Source: a virus. Taken from it: a stretch of 20,068 nucleotides of DNA. Every line of letters starts with the position of its first letter. Within the stretch, counting starts at the first letter, position 1. Position numbers and translations under genes: made by a program. Shown piece by piece: positions 12,685-20,068 of the stretch. Where the stretch lies: the IMG/VR virus record IMGVR_UViG_3300025402_000077, positions 1 through 20,068 of that record. One strand, given 5' to 3'. A model generated the notes under the pieces. It made no database searches, was not told the DNA's origin, and saw nothing but the letters and a program-made list of their open reading frames with translations.

Positions 12685-15600
12685 ACTGCCCCATTTCTAT
12701 TAAATGATTGCTCTACTAGGATATTAAGGTTGCTTGTTGGTGTTTGCGCCAATGTATAGCTTCCAATTGTTACAGAATAATCCACAGTTTCTAATAATAA
12801 TACCCCATTATTATATAGATTAAATGCTAATGGATTGAAAGTAAACGGATAAGTTGCTTGACCAGGAATTGTATAAACATCAGTATTTGATGGATTGCCG
12901 TTTGGTTGGCCTTGATTATTGTTTGTCCATTGAATAACTTGCAAATCACCAGAAACAGCATTTACAAAACTAATGGTTTGACCAGATATATTATAGTCTT
13001 GTGCATTAATTACTGTACCGTTTAAGAATAACAATTCATTGCCGCTAACTAGAGTAAACCCTGATGCGGTATATGATCCAGTATTACTTAATGTATCTGA
13101 GTTTCTGCTAAAACTATTATAGGTAGTGCTGGTTGATACGGCCACAGAAGCCATAGAAATGATTGTAATAATATCGTTTAGATTAGCCCCAATTGCTAAA
13201 GTGACATTTCCAGTTGAACCGCCAGTATCGGTATATTCGCTAGGATCAAGCAATAAACCATTTTGGAATACTAAACAGTTTCCAGATAAATATTCTGTTC
13301 CCCGTGTTACATGGAAAACCGTTTGACCGCTGGAAGCATCAAAAGCGGTCATAGTGTAATTAAATGTATCTGGCGGTACAAATCCAACAACACGGCCATA
13401 TACATCCACAGTCAATGTAGCAACGCTAGATGTATAAGTTTGAGCCCCGCCAGGGAAAGTTAATAATTGCGCCAATGATGCAACTACTTGACCTTGTGGG
13501 TTGTTGTTTACTGCAATTTCTCCAGTACCTACAGTAGTAGTACCAGTTTGAATAAGCTGACCAGTACGGGCATTAAGATCAATAATGTTGTAACCATCTT
13601 CCAACCCTTGCCAAATAGTAGGGTCATAGTTAGGGTCAGTTGGTACAAACAATGCAGAACCCGCTGATGGTGCGGCATTACCAGTAGCAAAGCTAATAAA
13701 GTTATTGCCACGATTGCAAAATAACAAATAATTTAATGTGCCAGAGCTACCAAATACGGGATTTGCTGGATACCAGATGTAATCTGTTGGCGTTAAATCA
13801 AATGATGGAATATTAGTATTTGCAATACCATAATAAGTTGCCCCTCTAGGATTTGAAGTAAATCCTGTACCAGTTTGACTTGTAGCATAAGCAATACTTA
13901 AATAGCGTTCTGGATATTGCACAAATGTAGTTGGCCGCCATGTAAATAAACTGCTTGGTGGACTATATAGTGATGTTTCTACAGAATTAACCATTCTGCT
14001 AAAAAAATACCAATTCCCAGGAGATACATTTGTTAATGTTACTGGTGGCAATGCAGTTGAATTATTATAGGGAACACCACTAGATTGCACGGCAGTTGTG
14101 CCAGCAAATATAAGTTGTGATGGTGATGGACTGGAATAAGCTGAATACCAAATTTCTGCATATTGCACAATGCCATTTGTAGATGTGGTTACATCAACTT
14201 GAAATGATGGGCTTGACGCATTTGGCAAAGAATTAGCAATAACTGGGGCTAGTATATTGCCAAAGCTGTTAGGCGATGGCAATCCGCTATTAGGCTGTGG
14301 CTGATACTGAGTAACGCTGGCATCATCATAAACCGATGGGTCATAAACCAATAAAGTCAATGCCACAGAAATTGTGCCGTCTGGCGCAAAGTTTTGTTCT
14401 ACTTTAATTACTCTAAATAACTTTGCCACAAAACCATAATTTGCGTTTGTAACGGTAACAATGTCACCCGCTTCCAACTCTAAGCCAATATAGTTTATGG
14501 TACAAGTAATTTGCAAATCCATCCGTGCCGCTTTTAAAAACCGTGTGGCTAAAAGCTGGGCTTGCACATCGTTATTAACTAATGGCAGTTGAATGGTCTG
14601 GGCGTTTTGTGGCTCATTAGGATAAAGCAAACTTGGATCAACAAGCGATAAATTAACTGTGCTAGTGTTAAATGAACTATTTAGGCTAATGTCTGGGAAT
14701 TGGCATTGAGCAATGTTATAGGTATTTGAAATATCTAAAGACACCACTTGAATAGCAGAAACCATATTGCTATCGTTAATATCCATAGCCACGCTATAAG
14801 TTGGCTGATTAATAATAATTGACCAAACACCATAAATCTCATTGTATTTAAGTAAACAATCGCAACAATTTACAATGCTTTGCACATTGTCTAATATGTT
14901 TTTAGTGGTGTCGATTGCGCCATTAAAGGTAAATCTAGGCTGTGTTTCTGGTACGCCAAGATAATTATTAAATGTAATAGTTTGGGCGCAATAAGTATTT
15001 AGCGCAGTTAAACTATCAGTATCAATTTGTGATGGGGGAATTGCCCCACCATATACGGTGCTAGTCAAATAATCATAAATAACATCGCCTGGCGCAATTC
15101 TTGAATTAATAATTTCAAATTGTGTTTGAGCAATAGATGTAATACCAGCATTGGCATTATAAGTTAATTGCACAATAGCAAATGCACAATTAGTCATTAA
15201 CTTAGTATTGTCCCAAGTATAAGTAAGTCCAGATGCTTGCATTACGCTAATAGCGGATTGATTAGTATTAACTCCGCTATATGATCCGTTACTATACAAA
15301 TATATATTTAAATACCCATTTATTTTGCCGTCTACTAATCCTGTGGATGGATCAACCAATCCTATAACTGCTGTGCTAGAGTTTTGACCAGGATTAACAG
15401 CATACATTTCATTGCCAATTGTTACGGATGAATCAATTGCTTTATTTAATATGATTGTTTTGGTAACAGTATTGATGCCACTTACTGTGTAATAAATTGG
15501 TGAACCAGAACTAGCAAATGAAACCAATAATCCAAAAGTGACGGGTATAGATAATGTGCCAGAGTAAGTAATAGTATTGCCAGAAATAGTGGCAACGCTA

Positions 15601-16016
15601 ACACTCGAATCAGTATAAGTAAGGCCGCTAAACAAGCACAACTTACCACCATAATAGATATTGCCATAAGCAATGGAATCCGAGCCATTGCCCGTAACTT
15701 CGCAGAGTGAAAGAACATAATATAAGTTTTGATTATCAGTAGTGATTGAAAGATCGGTAATTGTGCCGCCAATATAGCAATTACCATAAACGATTGGCAA
15801 TTTGTTATTAGTTGCTGGTTGAATCTGTAAATTAGTACCCGTTGTTAATTGTTGACCGTTGCTAGTTGGGGCTTTTGGGGCTGTTAATGCAGATACTACT
15901 GATGATGCCATCATAGTAAGTCCCATTGTCACCAATTCGGGCTGGTCAAAAACTACCCCAATTGCAACAACAACCGCACCAATAATCGCACCAATTACAC
16001 CGCCACCGCCACCCAT
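12681..16016 (-). CDS. gpJ-like tail tip / host specificity protein
   Basis: About 1,111 residues from the ATG at 16016; the next upstream ATG at 16055 gives 1,124. I prefer 16016 because GGAAG lies seven bases before it and the protein then starts MGGGGGVIGAIIGAVVVAIG, the Gly-rich hydrophobic N-terminus usual for tail tip proteins; no ribosome binding site precedes 16055. A central region (about residues 370-560) resembles the hub domain of gpJ-like proteins (NCCDCLLKYNE...VWSI), followed by Fn3-like segments. Three similar C-terminal domains (about 885-1105) carry V/L-F-x-NG-x-x-L and DYT/N patterns. It forms the tail tip and probably binds the receptor. Confidence 0.8.
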   Translation of the reverse strand: MGGGGGVIGAIIGAVVVAIGVVFDQPELVTMGLTMMASSVVSALTAPKAPTSNGQQLTTGTNLQIQPATNNKLPIVYGNCYIGGTITDLSITTDNQNLYYVLSLCEVTGNGSDSIAYGNIYYGGKLCLFSGLTYTDSSVSVATISGNTITYSGTLSIPVTFGLLVSFASSGSPIYYTVSGINTVTKTIILNKAIDSSVTIGNEMYAVNPGQNSSTAVIGLVDPSTGLVDGKINGYLNIYLYSNGSYSGVNTNQSAISVMQASGLTYTWDNTKLMTNCAFAIVQLTYNANAGITSIAQTQFEIINSRIAPGDVIYDYLTSTVYGGAIPPSQIDTDSLTALNTYCAQTITFNNYLGVPETQPRFTFNGAIDTTKNILDNVQSIVNCCDCLLKYNEIYGVWSIIINQPTYSVAMDINDSNMVSAIQVVSLDISNTYNIAQCQFPDISLNSSFNTSTVNLSLVDPSLLYPNEPQNAQTIQLPLVNNDVQAQLLATRFLKAARMDLQITCTINYIGLELEAGDIVTVTNANYGFVAKLFRVIKVEQNFAPDGTISVALTLLVYDPSVYDDASVTQYQPQPNSGLPSPNSFGNILAPVIANSLPNASSPSFQVDVTTSTNGIVQYAEIWYSAYSSPSPSQLIFAGTTAVQSSGVPYNNSTALPPVTLTNVSPGNWYFFSRMVNSVETSLYSPPSSLFTWRPTTFVQYPERYLSIAYATSQTGTGFTSNPRGATYYGIANTNIPSFDLTPTDYIWYPANPVFGSSGTLNYLLFCNRGNNFISFATGNAAPSAGSALFVPTDPNYDPTIWQGLEDGYNIIDLNARTGQLIQTGTTTVGTGEIAVNNNPQGQVVASLAQLLTFPGGAQTYTSSVATLTVDVYGRVVGFVPPDTFNYTMTAFDASSGQTVFHVTRGTEYLSGNCLVFQNGLLLDPSEYTDTGGSTGNVTLAIGANLNDIITIISMASVAVSTSTTYNSFSRNSDTLSNTGSYTASGFTLVSGNELLFLNGTVINAQDYNISGQTISFVNAVSGDLQVIQWTNNNQGQPNGNPSNTDVYTIPGQATYPFTFNPLAFNLYNNGVLLLETVDYSVTIGSYTLAQTPTSNLNILVEQSFNRNGAV

Positions 16017-16017
16017 A

Positions 16018-16440
16018 CTATATCTTCCAAGTGTTCTGTAACTTAGTTGCACCATATCTACTGAAATCAGAATCAGTAAAACAAGAAAAATGAGCTTCTT
16101 TTATTTCGCCAGTTTTCTTCATTTCTGTACCAATTTCAATAAACTTCTTAAACAGCTTTAATGATGTTTTGTCATTTGTGCTATGCCAAATAATTTCATG
16201 CAATGAATATTCGCCTTCAATAAAAAAACAAGGGGCTTTCATTGCAACTAAAACACCACTTAAATCTTCTGCAATTAATATAAATCCAGCACCAGCCAAA
16301 ACCATACTTAATTGTTTTCCTACATATTCTCTTGACCATTTAGCTTCATCTTTTAATATTTCAAATCGGTGAATTTTACAAAAGTGTTCTAATATTTTGT
16401 AAATTGCGTCAAAATCAAATTTATTTGCAAACCTAATCAT
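16018..16440 (-). CDS. GNAT-family acetyltransferase-like protein in tail module
   Basis: 140 residues. MIRFANKFDFDAIYKILEHF resembles the first strand-helix of GNAT enzymes; GAGFILIAEDLSGVLVAMKA the beta-hairpin; and the end (RYGATKLQNTWKI) the common GNAT C-terminal pattern of a Tyr-Gly near the last strand. The acetyl-CoA loop (Q/R-x-x-G-x-G/A) is not clear, so activity is uncertain. It lies between the L-like tail gene, with an ATGA overlap, and the gpJ-like gene, where lambda has genes K and I. It may acetylate a tail or host component, or be a tail-assembly protein with a borrowed fold. Confidence 0.55.
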   Translation of the reverse strand: MIRFANKFDFDAIYKILEHFCKIHRFEILKDEAKWSREYVGKQLSMVLAGAGFILIAEDLSGVLVAMKAPCFFIEGEYSLHEIIWHSTNDKTSLKLFKKFIEIGTEMKKTGEIKEAHFSCFTDSDFSRYGATKLQNTWKI

Positions 16441-17099
16441 CCAGCCGCAATCCCTGGAATTCCACCACCAATAAGATTTCCTGTTATTTGAGTATTTCCT
16501 TGCGATGTATTATTGCCAAAAGCATAATAAATTGTTGATATAGTGGCAACTCTATTCATTGATGTATCACCTGGCGTAAAGTATTGCCAACTTGCATCAT
16601 TAGTAAATCGACCAACTGTTCTGTTTTGTAAAATCATTTGAATGTTTGCGGCACTTACTGTAACCGTACCCACATACATACGCACTTCTTCCATCCATTG
16701 TTCGCCAATGTTGAAAGTATTAATAAATCCATAGAAATACTGATAAAGACCGCCAGCACCACCAGATGTAATTAAATTGCCAGCGGTATCAAAAAATCCT
16801 TTCCACATGGTAATTTGTGCGCCTTTAAGATTTCCATTTAGCACCACACCCAAAAGGGCTGTATCAATACCGATCAAAGTAATAGTGGTTTGATTGGCAG
16901 TAGATTTAATATCCCGTTGAACCTTGCCAATACCAATTAATTGACCTAATCCGTCAAAAGGCTGTGAATCCACCGCTGGTACGGTAATAGCCGTTGGCGC
17001 AGTAGAAAACCGATATTCTGTAGATGGCGTAACAATACGCACAAAATCCGCATATCGAATATTGTTAGTATTTTGTATTGGTGTTATAACTTGGCTCAT
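16437..17099 (-). CDS. minor tail protein / hub component, gpL or DUF2163-like
   Basis: 220 residues. Contains TLIGIDTALLGVVLNGNLKGAQ, then ITMWKGFFDTAG and a RTVGRFTND...FTPGDTSMNRV segment, a pattern like the DUF2163/gpL-type tail proteins that couple the tail tube to the tip (a G-x-D/N-x-x-x-x-x-L motif and a late P-G-D-T). Position after the tape measure and an M-like gene agrees with the lambda order H-M-L. Its start overlaps the previous gene by ATGA. The C-terminus is Gly/Ile-rich. Confidence 0.65.
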   Translation of the reverse strand: MSQVITPIQNTNNIRYADFVRIVTPSTEYRFSTAPTAITVPAVDSQPFDGLGQLIGIGKVQRDIKSTANQTTITLIGIDTALLGVVLNGNLKGAQITMWKGFFDTAGNLITSGGAGGLYQYFYGFINTFNIGEQWMEEVRMYVGTVTVSAANIQMILQNRTVGRFTNDASWQYFTPGDTSMNRVATISTIYYAFGNNTSQGNTQITGNLIGGGIPGIAAG

Positions 17100-17779
17100 A
17101 ATACCGATTCAAATGCTTTAAATGGCCCTGACCATTGTATAAAGCTGTCATTGGTCATTGGGATCAAATTATAAGTTGGATATTGTTGCAAAATAATTGG
17201 GAAAGTAATTCCCGTATAAGTATTGCCGCCTAATGCAACGGTTGTGCCATATTGACCAATAACTGCATTTTCTGGTGATACTAAGGTTGTTAATAAGGTG
17301 CGGTGAACAGGAATAGTAACGGTAGTCCCAGAACCACGCATAACATCAGCGGTAGCAATATAAGCATAACGATCAACCTGGCAAAAATCGCCAGCCTTTA
17401 CGATATAAGATGTTGAAGATATGGATGGCAAATTGCCTAATACTAAATTCTTGCCAGCAGATGCGGTTTCCCATTGACAAGCTGAAATCTGTGTAGGGGT
17501 CATATTGCCTTGATAAGCAATGTAGTTTACCCAGCCAGTAGAGCCAAAATTAAGGTATTGCTCTAATGATTTATCATAGTAGCGCAAATTAGCCAATAGA
17601 TTACGATTTTGACTATAAAGCTGATATGCATTTGGCTTAAAAGTAAATTGAAATGGGATAACAGTAACAATTTCTGATGTAGAAATACGCTGGTTACGAC
17701 TAATAGTTTGACCAACCAATCGTTGATCCATAATTGTTACTTGTTCTGACATTGCCAAAATCGTGCTTATATCTGCCAT
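17096..17779 (-). CDS. minor tail protein, M- or Dit-like position
   Basis: 227 residues, beta-rich, directly after the tape measure and overlapping the next tail gene by ATGA. It has an aromatic segment (QFTFKPNAYQLYSQNRNLLANLRYYDK), a middle with AGDFCQVDRYAYIATADV, and an end with SFIQWSGPFKAFESVL. By position it corresponds to lambda gpM or a distal tail protein that caps the tube and holds the hub. I do not see a diagnostic motif, so the assignment is positional. Confidence 0.6.
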   Translation of the reverse strand: MADISTILAMSEQVTIMDQRLVGQTISRNQRISTSEIVTVIPFQFTFKPNAYQLYSQNRNLLANLRYYDKSLEQYLNFGSTGWVNYIAYQGNMTPTQISACQWETASAGKNLVLGNLPSISSTSYIVKAGDFCQVDRYAYIATADVMRGSGTTVTIPVHRTLLTTLVSPENAVIGQYGTTVALGGNTYTGITFPIILQQYPTYNLIPMTNDSFIQWSGPFKAFESVL

Positions 17780-17781
17780 GT

Positions 17782-19680
17782 TTATCTACTTTGCGGTAAT
17801 GATCGTTGGGCAGATTGATTGGCCGCCCATACTGCGTTTTGATTTCTAGCCAAGAATTGCGTAGCTGATTGCGTATCAATGGCCGACATTTGTTGAATAT
17901 AAGGGCCGTTATAAACTACAGATGGTTGATTTGAACCGCCCATAACATCAGCCAATTTATTGTTTGGCACTACAGTACCAGCGGTTTGTGGCACAAACAA
18001 TTCTGGACCATTCTCACCAACAATAGATGGTACGCCTACTGGCGGTTGTCCACCATCAGCAAAACCAAACAATGAACCAATGCCAGATAGCATACCGCCT
18101 TCTTCCATTGATCCACCAATGCTTGATCCAATGGCTTGAAATAACTTCATTTCTTGCGCCCGCAATTCAATTTTTAACATATCTGCCAAAATGCTTTTTG
18201 CTAAATCGCCAAAGTTTAATTTGCCAGTTTCTACAAACTTTTCTAACGCATTAGTCATTGAATTGGTAATAGCATTAAACATTTCTTGCGCTTGCATTGC
18301 CGCATTGTTTGAATTCTCTACATATTGTTCATATGCTTTTTGCCAACCATAACTAAATGATTGCTGTAATTTTTGCGTTGCTAATACTTCATCTTCTGTC
18401 TTTTGGACATAAGTTTCTGCGGTGTCAATAATTTGTTGTTTTTGCTCTTTAAGGGCTTTAATTACAGCTTGACCAGCGGCAGTTGATGGATCGGTTGTGG
18501 CAATCTTTTTATCAACATTGTCCAAAGCCTTTTGCATTTCTGTAAGCACTTTGGTAATTTCAGAAACATAATCTTTTTGATTTTTAGTAAGATGTGTTTC
18601 GGCTTCTTTAGCAGATAACATTTGAAACTGAATGGCCGCTTGTCTTGCATACTCTTTAGATAAATCTTGTGCTTGCAATAACTGTTTTTCGCCAGCAAAT
18701 GTAACTGGTCTGTTTACATCTTGTTGTGGCTCTTGCTTTGGTGTTTCTTTTGAACGATTTAAAATCTTCTGGGCAAATTCCTCATCGGATTCAGCCATCT
18801 TTTTGACTTTATCGTCATAGTCTTTTAGGTCTTGCAATGCTTTAGAAAAGTCACCGTGAATAGCATCGGTGGTGGCCGCAATAACGCCTTGTATTTCTGT
18901 AAAGAATCCAACAATGACTGTGGCCGTATATTTAAATACTACGGCAACTGTTTCAGCCGTTGTTTGCAATACTTCGCCAAAAAACTGTATAGCAGTAGCA
19001 TCTTTATGCAACGCATCATAAAGCTGTAGTAGCGATGGGAATACTGCGTTAGTAAATTCTAATGTAAGCTGGTGTGATGCTTCTTTTAACTTAATGCTTA
19101 ATTCGTGTGCTTGAGTAACAGCTTGGGCATACTTGTCCATTTCGCCCTTGCCTTCAACAAGGTCTGCCGCCAATCCTTTAATATCAACGCCCCTGATTCC
19201 ACGCCCAAGAACTTGAAACGCCAAACCATTCCGTTCCGCAGAATCTTGCATTTTTGCAAGACCTTGTACGGTTTTATTAAATAAATCTTCCTCAGATAGC
19301 GTTTTAAGGTCTTTTAGGGAAACGCCTAACCTGGCAAATGCTTCTTGAACCTTGCCACTACCTAATGCGGCAGATTCAATTTTTTGAGTAAATCCAGAAT
19401 AAATACGGCTAGTTTCTTCGGCATCACCGCCATTTTTCATCAGGGCAGATGATAGGTTTAAAACGGATGCAACCGCTACATCATTGGCTTTTGCTGTTTT
19501 AACAACGGAATCTGCATATTCCATTGCCTTATTTGTCATTTCAGCAAATGCGGCAACGGACAGTAACTCGCCAGCCCGTTCTTTGAAATTCTGTAAGGCT
19601 TCTTTGGCTTTTTCGATGCCTTGTGTAAAGTCGGCTGTATCTATGCCTAACTTAACCCCAAGACTTGCGATATTTGCCAT
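17782..19680 (-). CDS. tape measure protein
   Basis: 632 residues. The N-terminal region (SLGVKLGIDTADFTQGIEKA) is the usual start of tape measure proteins; long helices follow with AFARLGVSLKDLKTLSEEDL typical of this family; a hydrophobic stretch near 240-265 could insert in the host membrane; the C-terminal part has NSMTNALEKFVETGKLNFGD, the lambda-type tape measure end, and FADGG...VGENGPELFVPQ. It sets tail length and is ejected ahead of DNA. At roughly 1.5 angstrom per residue the tail would be near 95 nm. Its ATG directly abuts the stop of the chaperone gene, whose end supplies its AAAGGA. Confidence 0.9.
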   Translation of the reverse strand: MANIASLGVKLGIDTADFTQGIEKAKEALQNFKERAGELLSVAAFAEMTNKAMEYADSVVKTAKANDVAVASVLNLSSALMKNGGDAEETSRIYSGFTQKIESAALGSGKVQEAFARLGVSLKDLKTLSEEDLFNKTVQGLAKMQDSAERNGLAFQVLGRGIRGVDIKGLAADLVEGKGEMDKYAQAVTQAHELSIKLKEASHQLTLEFTNAVFPSLLQLYDALHKDATAIQFFGEVLQTTAETVAVVFKYTATVIVGFFTEIQGVIAATTDAIHGDFSKALQDLKDYDDKVKKMAESDEEFAQKILNRSKETPKQEPQQDVNRPVTFAGEKQLLQAQDLSKEYARQAAIQFQMLSAKEAETHLTKNQKDYVSEITKVLTEMQKALDNVDKKIATTDPSTAAGQAVIKALKEQKQQIIDTAETYVQKTEDEVLATQKLQQSFSYGWQKAYEQYVENSNNAAMQAQEMFNAITNSMTNALEKFVETGKLNFGDLAKSILADMLKIELRAQEMKLFQAIGSSIGGSMEEGGMLSGIGSLFGFADGGQPPVGVPSIVGENGPELFVPQTAGTVVPNNKLADVMGGSNQPSVVYNGPYIQQMSAIDTQSATQFLARNQNAVWAANQSAQRSLPQSR

Positions 19681-20068
19681 TTATTTTCCTTTGAACAGAC
19701 TTTTTGGTGCTTTTGGATTCATTAACATAAATGTTAATAATTGCTCATTAACTTGCGCCTTCTTATCTTGTTCTGTTAATGGCGGGTAAATATACCCATA
19801 CACTCTAGGTATTATATCTTGCAATTTATAACTTGGCTTACCTTTTGGCAACATTGAATTAAATTGACCAGCCGTCAATGTGCCTAATACTTCCAGAATT
19901 GCACGATTGCCAATTAGCCCATCTGCATACATTATGCAAATGTCGGTAAATGTTTCTTCGTCTATTTGGTTCGGGTCAGACCCGTGTGCAAGGATATAAG
20001 CCTTTGTTTGCCTACGGATCGACCCAGTTACTTTCCCTTTGCGGATTCGTAACTTGGGCTAATTGTTT
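19681..20068 (-). CDS. tail assembly chaperone GT product, -1 frameshifted (partial)
   Basis: The 3' part of a G-GT-type chaperone. The T-frame is open from the slippery heptamer at 20031-20037 to 19681 and reads VTGSIRRQTKAYILAH..., well upstream of the ATG at 19932 that a simple gene call would use. No start codon of the ATG/GTG/TTG type lies in this frame between 19932 and its upstream stop near 20059-20061, so translation should enter by frameshift. The T part of about 118 residues would bind the tape measure C-terminus during tail assembly. The 5' part (gpG) lies outside the window. It sits immediately before the tape measure, as in lambda. Confidence 0.82.
20028..20068 (-). CDS. tail assembly chaperone gpG-like, C-terminal end (partial)
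   Basis: Only the last residues are in the window: TISPSYESAKGK, then TAA at 20030-20028. The frame crosses the slippery sequence as G-GGA-AAG and stops right after it, as expected for the short product of a frameshifting chaperone pair. The rest of the gene lies beyond position 20068, so no domain can be assessed. Confidence 0.7.
   Translation of the reverse strand, partial: TISPSYESAKGK
20031..20037 (-). promoter_or_regulatory. programmed -1 frameshift slippery site GGGAAAG
   Basis: The minus strand reads GGGAAAG followed at once by TAA in the zero frame. GGGAAAG is the exact heptamer used in the lambda G/GT gene. Slipping by one base turns G-GGA-AAG into GGG-AAA-G and opens the frame that runs to 19681. 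About 45-60 bases downstream, CGGGTCTGACCCG (19972-19984) can form a 5-bp hairpin, and its GACCC can pair instead with an earlier GGGTC (20021-20025), which might form a stimulatory structure. Confidence 0.85.

Noticed and set aside
16017-16055. Start of the gpJ-like protein at 16055.
   Set aside because: There is no ribosome binding site before it and it overlaps the upstream gene by 38 bases, while the ATG at 16016 has GGAAG at good distance and begins the typical Gly-rich N-terminus.
19681-19932. An 83-residue protein starting at the ATG at 19932.
   Set aside because: The same frame continues upstream with protein-like sequence to an exact GGGAAAG slippery site, so this ATG is probably an internal methionine of the GT product.

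Overview
The window is part of a tailed-phage (or prophage) genome. It is AT-rich, tightly packed, has many start/stop overlaps, and contains no rRNA, tRNA, transposase or CRISPR array. The tail genes run in the siphovirus (lambda-like) order: frameshifted tail assembly chaperone, tape measure, two minor tail/hub proteins, a gpJ-like tip protein, then fibres. I infer a phage of a low-GC Gram-negative bacterium because there is an inner/outer membrane spanin pair and a GH108-type endolysin. A freshwater betaproteobacterial host would fit the style of the proteins, but the sequence does not prove it.

Layout. (1) Positions 10-1687, plus strand: end of a replication/recombination module with an SSB-like protein with an acidic DDDVPF tail, a small unknown protein, a 69-nt foldable spacer and a RecB-like PD-(D/E)XK nuclease. 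(2) 1688-1930: a 243-nt non-coding stretch with a strong hairpin, an AT-rich block of repeated ATGTATA-type heptamers, and a leader that could hide its own ribosome binding site. (3) 1931-3859, plus strand: a small gene and terminator, then a chain of nine tiny genes, mostly linked by ATGA overlaps. It includes 26- and 31-residue single-pass membrane peptides and a cysteine-rich protein. (4) 3846-5730, minus strand: lysis cassette read as XhlA-like membrane protein, coiled-coil membrane protein, holin candidate, i-spanin with a fully embedded o-spanin lipoprotein, and endolysin. A sigma70-like promoter lies just upstream. (5) 5779-7787, minus strand: a methyltransferase-GT2 fusion whose last ~78 residues look like the first half of a GT9 enzyme; the next gene looks like the second half. 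(6) 7801-12684, minus strand: a 927-residue collagen-like fibre with C1q-like and other globular domains, three small proteins, and a beta-helical fibre ending in a self-cleaving S74 chaperone. (7) 12681-20068, minus strand: gpJ-like tip protein, a GNAT-like protein, two tail proteins, tape measure, and the tail assembly chaperone with an exact GGGAAAG slippery heptamer at the window edge.

The two transcription directions converge at 3846-3859, where the last genes overlap tail-to-tail by 14 nt with no clear terminator. The minus-strand genes build the tail and host-contact fibres, probably decorate a glycan or the fibre, and lyse the host. The plus-strand genes serve DNA metabolism and early host takeover.

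The most notable items are the -1 frameshift site of the chaperone, the hidden Rz1-like gene, the split GT9 behind a methyltransferase-GT2 fusion beside a collagen-like fibre, the coupled micro-protein chain, and the evenly spaced heptamers at 1765-1815.
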